From NCBI GenBank assembly GCA_902729315.2, contig LR746274.1:2941037-3005036 (forward strand): DNA of 64,000 nt, read 5' to 3'. A program made the translations under genes and the position numbers. How positions within the stretch are numbered: the first letter of the stretch is position 1; every line of letters begins with the position of its first letter. The notes under the pieces were generated by a model, which did not search any database, was not told where the DNA came from, and saw only the letters and a program-made list of their open reading frames with translations. The DNA is from Spirodela intermedia (lineage: Eukaryota; Streptophyta; Magnoliopsida; Alismatales; Araceae). Of this stretch, positions 12,141 to 24,687 are shown piece after piece.

Positions 12141-15100
12141 TCAGGATTGAAGAAGCCTGGGGCCGGAATTGGAGGTGACCCATGCTGCAATGGCCTCAAC
12201 GAGCTCCTTGACTTCACTTGAGGCCTGCGCTCGCAAGATCCTAGAGTCGGGGCTGAAGGTGCTGCCCACTTCCTTGGCCACGGCCTCCAATGGCGTCCCA
12301 GCTGTGAGGCTTGCCAGAAGCTCACTCCCCCGGTTCACAGTGTCAGCCATGGCCGGCGGCACGTCCGGGAGGAGCTGCAACCAACCAAACGGAGGGTAAA
12401 CCAGGAAGCACCCCAACCCTTCTTCCGTCATCCGTTTCTATGCAAATGTCGAGGTGTAAACCCTTGGAGATGCTTACCTGCTGCAGGGGGAGCGCATGAT
12501 CCCCGGGGAGAGAGCGGATTGACATGTCCAGCTGAGAGCTGATGGCAGATTCGGTACTCAGAACCTGGGCCAGTGTTGGGGTCTCATCAATTATGTCATC
12601 CTTGAACTTGATCAGGAGATTCCGTGAAACTCCGTAGTAGGATTTTATCTGCAATAGCAAATGAGAAAATGTGACGAACAATTCCATGTCTTTGAGAGGG
12701 GATGAGAAGGAGGAGTAGCGCTGAAAAGAAAGATATGAGAGGAGTTTCCTGGGCGTACCAGGCGACGGTTTTCCTCTGGCTTTGGAGTGAAATCCTCCCT
12801 TCCCTTGGCCAAATCCATGTAAAGTGGAGGAAGCTGCTCGACTAAAGGTAGAACTTGTTTCATGATTGGAGGACTGAGGTTCTCTAATTGCTTCATAGCC
12901 ATCTCAGCCTAAGATTCCGTGATCAAATCAAGCATCGATCAGCTCAAACAATACTCTTACATTGGAATGAAGTCAAATACTAAAACACAGGAAATCGCAT
13001 GCAGTCAGTCAGTCCTTTCGAGGAAATTAAACTGCCTGGTATGATCTAAACCATATAATTGTCAATTGGAATGCAGAGGTTATGGATGGTCTTCCGTTGC
13101 TACCTTCCTCCTCTACCTGACATTTCAACCCAAAAGTAGAATTGGAGGATGAATTCAAGAAATGAGGGTTGAGATCGCACCTGGGGACTGGAAAAACAAT
13201 AGATAAAGCCTCTATGCTAGATGTTGGTTTCGAGGAAGAAAAAAGAAAGTAAGGTAAACATGTCTGCAGATGAATGTGCAGATATACCACAGATGGATTA
13301 AAATAACCTTGTGACTTAGCCAAAATTCATCGAGTAAATAACATCAGAGAAAAGAGAAAAATTCGGAAACTCAGAGAAAAATAATTAAGCAGAAGCCTAA
13401 CAATCACTGATTCACTCATCCATCTATAAACTTCCAAAATCTGAAACCATTCCCTTACGCATCAATAATTTCACTTCCATTAATACACAGTACACATTTT
13501 GGGTCCTTGAATTCCTCTTGAAATGTGCTCCAATTACATGCTACCATCTTTTCAGGGAGATAGCAGTAACCTATAAAAGTATTAGAGAAAACGTATCGAC
13601 AACTACCACAGGTTGTAACTAGAGAATGGACAAATGCATTTCACAGATGTGTCCAGTTCAAAAGACCGCAGAGTTGTAAATACCTAAGCAGGTTGTACCT
13701 GTAGAAGGGAAGGCAGCTATGAAAGAGTCCAATAATCTAATGAAGGGTGGAGAAAGAATGGCTGGCATGATAGACTGTATAAGGCAAATGGATGGTCAAA
13801 TAACAGCGTGGTTTTCCAAGTTGAGCCGCTTAGAAGGCAAGAGGGATTAAGCAACAGGAGAATCAAAAGATGAATGATAGACTTTAAAGTTGTAACTTTA
13901 GATCGAAGATATATGATGAACATATTAGATATTTTACAGGCACCTGAAATATATGATGGATCTTTATCATGCCTGGTGGCTTCTAAATACCGTGCCATTC
14001 GCCGAAAACAAGGAGCCCACATTATCATCTTCACTGATCTCATTTTCGTCTAGATTATCCCAATGGGTTGCCAGGGCCCAAAACCCATTCTCCATCACCA
14101 CTTGCTGCCTGTCTAACATAGATCCATGCATTGCTAAAAGCCCAAGGGACGCAGTCAGAGGCATTCCATCACCCTAAAGTCTCCATTAAACATTGAGCTA
14201 TAGAATAATCGATGACAGCTCATGCATGAACAAATCAGTTCATTGATGCTCACTTCACAACCTGCCCAACCGTCCCCTCTCACCCAATTCATACGACATT
14301 GACACTTGCAGGCCCAGAAATGAGTTTTGAACCACTGCGCAAAGGATTGAGTAACCCATCCTCTATTCTATCCTAGCCAGTAAGAAAATAGGGAAATAAA
14401 CAGGGGCTCAAATGAGGTTCTGGGATCTTGGGTATGGATAAGAAGCTCTGGCAATCTCTGCATGATCAACCAACCAAGAGGTGGAACACAGTGGTATTCC
14501 CTGGGTTGATAGCACGGCTTTTCTCTCTGAGCAAAGTTATTCATCATCAAAAACCTGAGGCCACCGATCACGGTCAGGTAAATCACTTCCTTCCTCCTAA
14601 GAGGACAGCTGTGTCCAACTCAACGTAAATTAGCGTCATTTCCTTATGTGAATAATGGACTATGGAGGGAAAAGAGAGGAAAACTTCCCCTACTTATTAG
14701 ATTTAGAAATGTTAGACCAACATCCAAAATAACAAACCACGAAAGAAGCAAGCAAGCAAGATTCTCACCCCACGGAGAACTGCAGGGGATGATGAGAGCT
14801 GAGATAGAATTGGACCAAAACTTTGAGCCATTGGTACAATAACAGGAGAAAACAGGGGAATAGCCAGGCTTGCCTCCTGAAAAATAACTGCAGTCGTCAA
14901 ATAGGAGAATTGTACACTCAGCAAAAAATACAAGCTAACGATACTTCATCATACCATGCAGTGATGACAGATTTTACAAGGCTTGAAAAAAATACCTTCG
15001 ACTTAAGAACTGTATGCACAATTTGTTTAAAGAATTTTTAGATGCAGGGGGGGTAGCTTCATTTATTCTGTTGATCAATATATGCAACAACTGGTGACAT

Positions 15101-18100
15101 ACAATGAAAACGCACATTAAAAACATGTGAATGCCACCATCTACTTTTCAACGTATGTACAAGAAGCGTGAAGTTGTATCAAGAAGATCACAAGCTACAA
15201 TGTTTGAAACTCTAACGTCATGACCGGTTACACAATGGCTGAGTCAGGCCAATTTGGCTATCGGATTTAATCCTGGCATCCCTGAGCAACATAGATTAGG
15301 ATGGCAGAAGGAGCTGCACTAGTTTCTGGCAGAGGTCCAGAATGCTCAATAACACGGAAAATAGAGATCAAACCAAAAAAAATATTAATCCAATGTATTC
15401 AAAATGAACACGTGATTTTTCAGGGATTATCAGAAGGAAAGAGGTCTAAAGGTCAACGAATGTGTGAGAGACAAGTATCATTATGTTCTACCCTGCAGCA
15501 AGGTCTAGAGCGCAGGCATGGACTCTAGGGCTCTCACTTGAAACATTTTATCGAAACACAATCATATCTAGTCATTATAGACGAGTTCGGGGACTACAAG
15601 AGAATTATAAAAATTAATAAAAGTATAAAACAGGCAATAAAAAAACATAGTAATCCTCAAGACACAAGGCTTATCAGAGAGGAGAAGAAACGAGTACCTT
15701 GTTGTTGAATGCAATTAATATATTTCCATCTCTCTGTACAGCATATCTTGACCCTAATAAGACAAAAGTTCACCTTGAGTCACTTGCCACCATTTTAAAA
15801 ACTAATAAATAGAATAACCATTCACCCATGAGTCACAATCAGTACCAATAAGGAGATGGATAAGCGCTCCCAAAGAATGACCCACGCCAAAAGTTGGCAG
15901 ACCATTTACCTGCAAACAGAGCATCATAAAATCTTGAAATACGTCCAAAACTATTGACATAAATTTGAATGACTGAACTTACAGTGTCTTTTAAGGACCG
16001 AATGCACCTATCAAACTTGAATTGAGCTTCATCGGCAATCTGCAAGTGATCAAACCCACTAGCAAAAGGAGTGGCAATCACCAAAATTCCCCTAAAAAAC
16101 AAAATTTAAAATTTTTGTGCTTACTATTATTGAGCATAAATTGTCTTTAAGGAGATTAAACTAAAAATATGAACACTGATTCTTTTAGTGGATAGTCACA
16201 CAATTTCAATCATGAAATATTACTATACATATCAGGAACAACATGTGAAATCAAAAACCTTTAACAAACAGTAATATTCTTGCATTTGATATTACCTTGC
16301 TGTCAGTCAAGCATCCTCCATTAGGAGGTACTTAAGAATTTAGTTTCTGCAGGGGTTATAATTCTTTAGTATGGTTTTGATAAAACACGAGAAGGTTTTT
16401 CCACTTGAATAAAAACTATTAGTTAAAAGATAAATATTTCGAACCCTATTTTCATTAAATGGCATTCATTTCATCAAGTAAGCTCATCATGAGTATAAAG
16501 AAAGCAAGTATGAACAATAAATGACAGTCAAAATGAGTGCCATGATCAGTACTAAAAATCTGGTGGGGGCACTGTTGTCGATGGAGACTATAAATGCTAA
16601 GCTAAGATTTAAGCCGGTAATTTTAGAGAGAAATCGATTCAATTTAGTATCACTGAACAACGTAGACAACTTTGGATAGGAGACACTCCTAACCTAGAAG
16701 CCAACCACTGCTTGGACGGCATGATAATCTACCATTGTGCTAACTGTACACGGCTTCTAGAGTTCATCAAAAAATCAATTTAGGATGTGGGGATCAGTCG
16801 CATTTAATATACAAGAAGTTATTGTGAAAGAGAACAGCAAAATTCTTAGCTGACATAGTGTCAGTAAACACTACATCTATATCAAGAAAGAGAAGGCAAC
16901 ATCATTAATCTTGAATAGTGCATTAATCTTTTGCAATAGAATACACAAAATTTGTAACCTGCACATCATGGAAGATGATTTCACTTATGTGACATTATAT
17001 GAGGTAAGCTCATTGCTTCATAGACAAGGTTGTCCAGGATAGCTCAATAGTGAAATATAACGCTAACTCAGGCGAGGAAAGCAAAGCCCAAAGAAAGAAA
17101 TAAAAGAGCGCCTCACTTTTCTGCAAGTTGATTGAGAAATAAGCGATATGTAAGTTGAGGAGCAGCTCCAACAAAAATGCCTCCAATAAAATGCACAACT
17201 GCTAGTGGCTTTGAGTCTTTTGGTTTAAGAACCCATGCTCCCTGATGAAAATAAAGCCGTATGAAAAAAAAAAAATAACAAAAAAGGACTTTTAAGAAAA
17301 ACATGGAAAAATATGGAAAGACATTTTAAGAAAAACATTTCACCCACCATTTAAAAAAAATAGTTTTTACTTTCTCCAGATGCCTGCGGTGTAACAAGAA
17401 TTTTATATTACATCACTATTTTTCTTAAACACATAGTGTTTTTGTAATACATACTATGGTAACACAGTTCTTTTACTCTCGCACTACTGTTCCCAATGAT
17501 CTTAAGCTTCCTGTACCTCTCTTTTACAAATCTGTGGGTTACAAGGTCTACCCTATTTGCATACCCATATGTAGCTCGCATTTTCCTTCCATACCCATGT
17601 TAACCGAGTCCCCAAGGTGGGCTTCACCCAAGTAATACCAAGCATAAGAAAACCATGCGCTATACTAAAAATAAACAAAAATACCAAGCAATGAGGATTG
17701 GGTACACCAGACCTCAACTTCTGTCCAGTCTCCAGAAGCACCCCAACTTTCTTGAGATCGTCTCGCTGTTTCAGTAATTACCCTGAAATGTAGATAGTAA
17801 AGTGAGCATGCCAATGTAGTACGTATTCTATCTAGCCTCAGCGAGCAAATAAAAAAGAGCAAGTATGCACCACAAACACAATACTCGAGTTAGCAGGCAG
17901 ATAACATCGGAGTACAAGTACCATACTCTTCTAGTGGTAGTTAATCATAAACTAAGGTCAAACTATATTTCATCCTATAAATAAAGTGCTTCCGGTTAAG
18001 CATTGCAACAAATTGTATAAAAGTAGTCACTTCCTTCTGGCAACAAGATAGATGGAAACTTTAAAAGTGTTGGATGGCCATGGATAGAAATCGAATGAGA

Positions 18101-20408
18101 AAAGGACACTTTGGTCAATAGATAAGCAACACTGGCCTAACAAAGGTCACACGCTAACAAAAATTTACACAGAAAATTTTTCGTGGACAGAGTGTAATAT
18201 AAACTTCAAACGATATTTCGTTTCATTTGATGGTATCGAAACTTTTCAAGGGCAGACATCATGAGATTTTCCCAAATTAACTTCAGATGGCATTCGGATT
18301 AGCACGGATTTTGAGGTTGGGATTGACTTGAACATCCATTTAGCAAAACAAACAGTAGATTTCAGGCTAGTGGAAACAAATAAATAGGAGTCTTTTAGTT
18401 ACCCTAACATTTATATGCACGCTAAAATAACTAGATTATATAGCATCTCTTTCTTCTCAAAAGGAATCGAAATGAAGGCTTATCAGCATGGATGTAAGTC
18501 AATTACCTGAGCTCCATAGTTTGGTATGGAGTTTTTTTGAATTATCAAACAAGACACGCCCATTGTCTTACTGCTCAGACAACAAGGTACCTCCCCCAAA
18601 TAAAGCATAATTACACCGCATTTTAGTGCAAATAGTTGTTAGCATGTGTTGACATCAGATATCATGAAATTCTTATCTCAATATAAATGAGAGTTATGAA
18701 TAATTAGCGCACTTTCATAGATTCTAGAGATAAAAAGCATCTTATTTCTAATTATTATCTAACTCAATTAAATTGGCTTTATAGTTATTAAACTGGCTTT
18801 AAATTGCACGACGTGACCCATACACAGACAGAAAAGTAATTGTTTTCCTCAATGAAGTTGTCAGAAGGTCAATTTTTTCAGTTCTTCATTATCGTGCTTC
18901 TAACTTTTTGGTTGACAAGTTCATTCACATCAACCAGAATGATTGTTCTATCATACCATGTTGCCAAGCAGAAAGATCAAGTGAAATATGTAGTCATCTT
19001 ATAAAATGTACGTGAACTTCAGATAATTTTCAATAGCATCTAGTTAACGTATGACCTTTCATGTCTAACAGCATTATTTAGTAATGTATAATTCAGTGAT
19101 AGTCCATCAAGGATTTATTTTTTTTCAAACAATGTTTATGGCAAAAAGTATCGTTAGAAACCAATGCAAACCATATTTAAGTTACATATCATGATGGCAC
19201 GAAAGGAAGCCAAGAAAATGATATCAAAAGAGTAAAGGCTGGCGTGGCTTAAGTTCCAGAAGGAAACAGAAGCCATCTAAACAATGGTGAATTCTGGTAC
19301 ATCCAGCACGTTAGGAGATGAACATAAGGGGTTCAAAAACTGGACTGACTGAATTCTCAGTGGTTGGTTATCCTAGGCCAAATTGTGCATTCTCAATGTG
19401 GACGGCCATGAACTAGGGTGAACCTTTATCACTTTCCTCTAGCCGTCCTCATCAGTCAAAACCTGAGTTCAGCGTGGACTAAAGAGTCAAATATAAGGAA
19501 TCAGCATTGCCAGCATAGCATGATGCTTGCAGGTTATTTTAAAACGGTAATGAAGAGAAAATCAAACCCATTGAGAAGTTTCTTATGAACGACATTATAC
19601 AAAGTGAGTAGAGATCTAGGGGCGGCCAAATTTATTCGTAAAGTTGAATGCAAAGAAAAGCGCAACAGGTGAGGAGAGAAAAATCATACGCGAGGTTGGA
19701 CTGAAGAAATATGATCTTCTGGGGGTCACATTATTAGCTTAAAGAAGCGAATACCAAGGATAGCGGTTCTTCCAAGGTAAACGAGAGAGAAAACCTCTCT
19801 ACTTAGGCAGCCTACCCTGCCAATGCTCAAGGTTCTCACTAAATTGATCGTTTCATGCCGCCTCGGCTTTGGCTCAACCTGATACAGCCCCCAAATGGGC
19901 TGCACATTAAAATTATGTGAGATTATATGACACGAAAGACCATGGAACAGAAAAAATTGGACATCATTCGGGGGGGGTGTCCAATTGTCATCGTTTGCAG
20001 TATTCTCTTATTGAGCGGCAAGTACCTCTCTATCTGGCTGTAAAGCTGGATTCCTCTAGAGCCCGTTGCATCTGGATCGTCTCCTCCGTTTCCACCAGTC
20101 ATATTGACGCCGGTTTCACGCAAGTTACAGAAGGCGATCCCCACGGGAGCCCTCCTGCGCTCCCATCGCTGGTTGGGAATAACCCCAAGGCCATCCCCAG
20201 TGGCTAATCTCAGGCTACACCGGAGGAGGTGAACCAGCTGTCGCGATGACAAACTATGCGACGACGAGGAGCATGAGCTCCACCATCTCCCTTCCGGCGT
20301 CGCTCCCCCTGGGACGGGTGCGAGCAGGCGACGACCTTTACTGTTGACGTGCCCTTGAGCCAACGAGAACAGAGGAGGCGAGCACGAGCAGCTCGCCATC
20401 GCCGCCAC
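12141..20408 (-). CDS. DUF1350 plastid hydrolase-like protein
   Basis: Ten exons, all GT-AG, read on the minus strand: 20408-20026, 17782-17713, 17241-17117, 16091-15983, 15909-15846, 15753-15698, 14876-14769, 12908-12759, 12648-12478, 12374-12141; 489 aa, frame intact. The N-terminus (MAAMASCSCSPPLFSLAQGH, then a Ser-rich stretch) looks like a chloroplast transit peptide. From about residue 152 the sequence matches the DUF1350 family: VVHFIGGIFVGAAPQLTYR, VLVIATPFASGFDHLQIADE-type segment, then VGHSLGALIHLL with Ser241 in a GxSxG nucleophile elbow, and PLFSPVIVPMAQSFGP. C-terminal blocks are QLENLSPPIMKQVLPLVEQL and LDMSIRSLPGDHALPLQQ. The family has an alpha/beta-hydrolase look and is often named esterase by similarity, but I know of no proven substrate. 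Introns 1 (2.2 kb) and 7 (1.9 kb) are long; a stray open frame in intron 7 is not part of the gene. Confidence 0.88.
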
Positions 20409-21540
20409 GGCAGCGTCCCTTCACACGCCCCGGCCTCGGCAGCCCCAGAGCGGATCTACTCACCTCTGCTCAGCTACCCCCTTCCCCTCTCCCAGACCAC
20501 CCAACAATGGAAGTACCGTGGACGTAGACGACACCCCCCCCCGGCTTTTCTTACCTTCCATTACTGCCCACTTACGACAGTGACGCCCGGCGCTTTTCCC
20601 TCCGCGAAAAATTAAATCAATAAATTAGGAAACTGAAAAAAGCCCTAATCTTCACCGCATCTAAAATCACCCTCCAGAACTTTCTATGTATAGAAATTAA
20701 GCATTTTTTAGGTATTTCCAAACCAACATAATTATTTTCATTTTTTTATAAATATTAATTGATATTTTTTGTTTCTCTCCCACGAAAATCCCATGAAACC
20801 AATTATATAGTATCTAAGTAATTATTTTGTCAAAAATAAATGAATAATAAAATCCTTTAATTTTTACATTTGAAGAATAACAAGAGAATTTATATGTTTC
20901 CTTAAATAAGATGTACAAAAGATGCACTTAAAAGAAAGGTAAACACCATTTATATTCTTCTTCATTTAATATGAATATAATCTATCCATGATAGTGCACA
21001 CAAAACCTCTTAGTAGACTTGAGATTCATTGATATTTGGGATGATCCCTTCTTGATGTCCATAAAATTATCACAATGATAAAATAGTTGTTTTGCTATAT
21101 TTATGTTTGAATGCTTGTAATTTTTATATTTTATATATTTTAGAAAATGGATTCAATCTAGCAAGTCAACCCCCCAAATGAGAAGAAGAATAGGAAGGAA
21201 CAACCATATTTGGAAAAACACATCATCAAGCATTGAAGTTAAAAATCATAGAAAAAATATCCATTCAGAAATAGTAATCAAGGAATAATATTGATTACCC
21301 AATGTCTATCTTGCTCACAATACTATAGTAATTTATGTCCACTTTTCAATCTCAAAATAAGGTTTAATCACAAAAAAAATAAGTTGATGTTATTTTAGTT
21401 AGTTTAGCATTTATTTTATGCAGAAACTAATTTTCAAAAGTGTATGATCTGAATTTTGGATTATTAGAGAATTTTTTTAGTATACTACATGATTTGGTAG
21501 AAACCTAATTTTTGAATCATTAGACTTGAAGGCTAGAGTT
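20409..21540. other. DUF1350 upstream region and AT-rich spacer
   Basis: 20409-20620 is GC-rich and probably the DUF1350 5' UTR and promoter. From 20.62 kb on the sequence is AT-rich and I see no gene. It forms part of the 1.8 kb between two divergent genes (DUF1350 and GT47). Confidence 0.5.
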
Positions 21541-21562
21541 TTCAAGTACTTCTTTCTTCTTT

Positions 21563-21655
21563 CTTCCTAGGGACTTCCTAGGGAGGTCACCCATCTGGGG
21601 ACTGCTCCCACCCGAGCACACTTAACTCTAGAATTATTATGGAATCCAATAGCAA
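21563..21655 (-). pseudogene. Decayed 5S-rRNA-derived sequence (Cassandra-like TRIM or 5S pseudogene)
   Basis: Read on the minus strand, this stretch follows the plant 5S rRNA sequence. The plus strand shows ACTTCCTAGGGAGGTCACCC, the complement of the 5S internal C box with one substitution and one insertion. It is followed by CCCGAGCACACTTAACTC and then TTATTATGGAATCC, complements of the 5S A-box-proximal part. The 5' end of 5S is too diverged to see. Single 5S-like copies in plant spacers are usually pieces of Cassandra TRIM retrotransposons, whose LTRs carry a 5S sequence; a dispersed 5S pseudogene is the alternative. I did not find a second copy that would mark the other LTR. Confidence 0.75.
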
Positions 21656-22022
21656 CTCTCCCACTTATGAGGGTTTCTACCAATTCACTTGCAGACTTTC
21701 ATCTATAAATGGTAATGTTTCTATTTTCTCTAAACGATGAACATTTTAGGTTGCAAATGGCACTCTTTGTGATTTTTATCCCATATTTGTGTGAAAGAGA
21801 TGTAAAATGGCACTTTTTATCCTATGGGCTTGAAAATTTTATTCAAAGTTACATTCTATATGAGAACTTATTTTATTTGGAGTAATACTTTTGTTCAATT
21901 GTTGTTCTCCCAATTTCTATTACTTCTGGTAAAAGTGGTGTAAAAAAATTCCCATAGCAGTGTAAATTGATAAAAATCGTGAAAATTAATTTGGGTATTG
22001 AGAGGGTAGAAGTTGTTCGCTT

Positions 22023-22039
22023 AGAGGGAGAGAGGGAGA

Positions 22040-22089
<50 letters not shown>
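22023..22089 (+). repeat. (GA)n microsatellite upstream of GT47 gene
   Basis: About 67 bp of GA, with three GAGGGA interruptions at the left end and a pure run on the right. It ends 100 bp before the GT47 start codon, so it may lie in the 5' UTR or core promoter. Confidence 0.95.
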
Positions 22090-22188
22090 CTGATACTTGC
22101 GATGATAAGAAGGTAGGAAGTCTATTGACAGAGTTGGGCAAGCGATTCATAGGGCCCATATCAGGTCCACAACGACCCAACACGAGGG

Positions 22189-24305
22189 GTGGCTGTAGAA
22201 AAGTGCAAAACCTCGCGGACTTGGGCGGGCTTGCGCAGCTGTTCTCGCTTCTCCCCGCCTACTCCCACCCCCATGCGGACATCCCGCCGGCGGCGGCGGA
22301 GGTGGGACAGAGCCTGTAATGGCAGCGCAAAACCCTTCTCGCTCCTCGGCAGCTGCAATATCCCATTAGCGCCGCCGCTCCTGCTCCTCTTCCTCTCCCT
22401 CGCCGCAGTCACCCTTCTCTTCTGCAAGTTCGCTTCGCTCGGCGGCGGCGCCACCACCAACCTCCCCGTCGGAACGCCGGCGGCGCCGCCACCCGCACCG
22501 CCCAGCTCCACGGCAGCCTCCATTAACCATTCGGAACCGTCTTTGCGGGCCGTACCGTCCTTTTCAGGGGACCCGCCGCTGCGGAATGCAGCTATCTTAT
22601 CAGAGGGAGGAGCAATGGAGGAGGAGAAGAGTGTAGAAGGAAGAAGAGGTGGGGGACCCTACCATGAATGGGGACTCTTCAGGGAGGGCTTCGAGGAGAT
22701 GATGAAGACCCTCAAGATCTTCGTCTACCCAGATGCCCGCAATGCCTCCTCTCCCTTCGCCGGCGTCTTCCTCCCCCACCCCAACCCCTCCAACCCCAAG
22801 CTCGGCAACTACTACAGTGAGCACATCTTCAAGCTCGCCCTCCTCCATAGCTCCCTGCTGACCTCCGACCACCAGGAAGCCCACCTCTTCTTCATGCCCT
22901 TCTCCATTAACGCCCTCCGCAACGACCCGAGAGTGAGATCGGAGGCGGCGATCTCTGAGTTCGTTGCCCAGTATGCCGCCAAGGTGAGCCGTGAATTCGT
23001 GTCCTGGAATGCCTCCGGTGGGGTGGACCACTTCTACGTCAGCTGCCATTCTGTGGGGAGGGACGCCGCGGCGAGGCACCGCGAGCTCAGAGACAACGCC
23101 ATCCATGCCTGCTGCTCATCGAGCTACTTCCAGAGGAATTACGTTGCCCACAAGGACGTTGCACTGCCGCAGATCTGGCCACGCCAGCCTGAAAGGACTC
23201 CGGAGCCCCCCGGCGCAAGGTATGCCAGGCTCTTCTTCTCTTCCCGAGCTCCACTCAGTCCCCATTTACATCAACCATTTCATTCTTCTCCATAAAATTT
23301 ATAATCCAAGTGCATTCCGCCATAAAAAAATTAAAAATTCCATCTTCCGAGGACCAACTTCCGTGTAATTACTATTTGTTTATAGGCATCCGTAATTTGT
23401 GAGCTACTTTAGATGTTCAATTATAGATAAAATTGAAGCTCATGAGATATTCATAGATATATCTTGGTAGCACCAGAGCTCCTGTTTCCTGGATTCCAAG
23501 GACCAGGGGATTATACTTACTACCAATGAGTTCATTGGTAGTAAAAAAAAAAAAGAAGAAAAAAGAAGCATATTTCTGAGGACCAACTTCAATATAATTA
23601 CAATGTGTTTATATGCATGCATCCATCTTGCCTAATTCCTAAGCTATTTTTGATGTTCAGGTGTAGACAAAACATACATACTTACATACATCTGCATATA
23701 AACACGAAGTAAATCGGATAATTTTCATAGATATATATATATATATATCTTGGTAGCATCAGAGCTCGAATCGGATTATGATTTCTAGCTATGAGTTCGG
23801 CATCCAACAATGCAGGAAGAGGCTCGTCTTCTTCGCCGGGCGGATACAGAATTCTCAAGTCCGGAGGGAGCTGATTTCCCAGTGGGGGAATGACACGTCC
23901 ATGGACGTCTTCTCCGGAAACCCACCCTTCCCCTACGAGGAAGGCTTCAGACGGAGCCGCTTCTGCCTCCATGTGAAAGGCTACGAAGTGAACACTGCGA
24001 GGATCTCAGATTCCATCCACTACGGCTGCGTCCCCGTGATCCTCTCCAACTACTACGAGTTGCCCTTCGCCAGCGTGCTGGATTGGAGCAAGTTTTCTGT
24101 CATCATCAACCACAGAGACATCGTCAAGCTGAAGCAGGTTCTCATCTCGTTCCCTCCTCGCATGTACCTCGCCATGTATGAGAACCTCCTCCTGGTTAGG
24201 AGACACTTTGTCTGGCATGTGCCTCCAAAGGGGTATGATTCCTTTCACATGACTGTCCACCAGCTATGGCTGAGGAGGATGGCCCATCTGGGCCATGTGT
24301 CCTGA
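22189..24305 (+). CDS. GT47 exostosin-family glycosyltransferase
   Basis: Two exons, 22189-23219 and 23816-24305 (506 aa), joined at AG|GTATGC ... TGCAG|GAAGAG with frame kept. It is a type II Golgi membrane protein by layout: a basic N-terminus (TSRRRRRRW), a membrane anchor at about residues 58-79 (PLAPPLLLLFLSLAAVTLLF), a Pro/Ala-rich stem, then the exostosin domain from about residue 170. Domain marks are MKTLKIFVYPD, DHFYVSCHSVGRDAA, AHKDVALPQIWPR, and the nucleotide-sugar site region SRFCLHVKGYEVNTARISDS at about 391-410 followed by HYGCVPVIL. The CHS(I/V)GRDA and GYEVNTARI signatures fit the plant GT47 subgroup of At5g11610/At3g42180-type probable transferases. The acceptor and sugar donor cannot be told from sequence. 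A later in-frame ATG at 22273 (MRTSRRRRRRW) is an alternative start. Confidence 0.85.
23731..23748. repeat. (AT)9 microsatellite in GT47 intron
   Basis: A short AT run within the only intron of the GT47 gene, about 70 bp before the acceptor. Confidence 0.9.
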
Positions 24306-24327
24306 CCCATGTATTCTCCCACATATA

Positions 24328-24330
<3 letters not shown>

Positions 24331-24370
<40 letters not shown>
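24331..24370. repeat. (AT)20 microsatellite
   Basis: A perfect 40-bp AT run that begins 25 bp after the GT47 stop codon, so it probably lies in the 3' UTR. Confidence 0.95.
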
Positions 24371-24373
<3 letters not shown>

Positions 24374-24615
24374 GATTTATGTATCTCCACACCTTGCTTA
24401 TCATTGCTAGATGGTTCTCTGCTTGGACGGAGGCTATGAAAGCTGGTGATGTCTTATCAGCTTTAGTGTGACATAAAATTGGGAATATTGCATAAAGAAC
24501 CATGAGAGAGAGGAGAGGCAAGATAGTCTAAAACCCATCTAGTTCTCATTTGAGCCTAGTATAGATATGACCAAGTCTTATTTTCTTGTAATGTGATTAT
24601 CTTCTGATCAACTAC

Positions 24616-24618
<3 letters not shown>

Positions 24619-24685
<67 letters not shown>
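24619..24685. repeat. Compound (TC)18(TA)15 microsatellite
   Basis: A perfect TC run at 24619-24654 that passes directly into a TA run to 24685. Confidence 0.95.

Positions 24686-24687
<2 letters not shown>

Noticed and set aside
22600-23106. 168-codon minus-strand frame opposite GT47 exon 1
   Set aside because: Low-complexity Val/Gly/Glu translation opposite the exostosin domain; a shadow frame.
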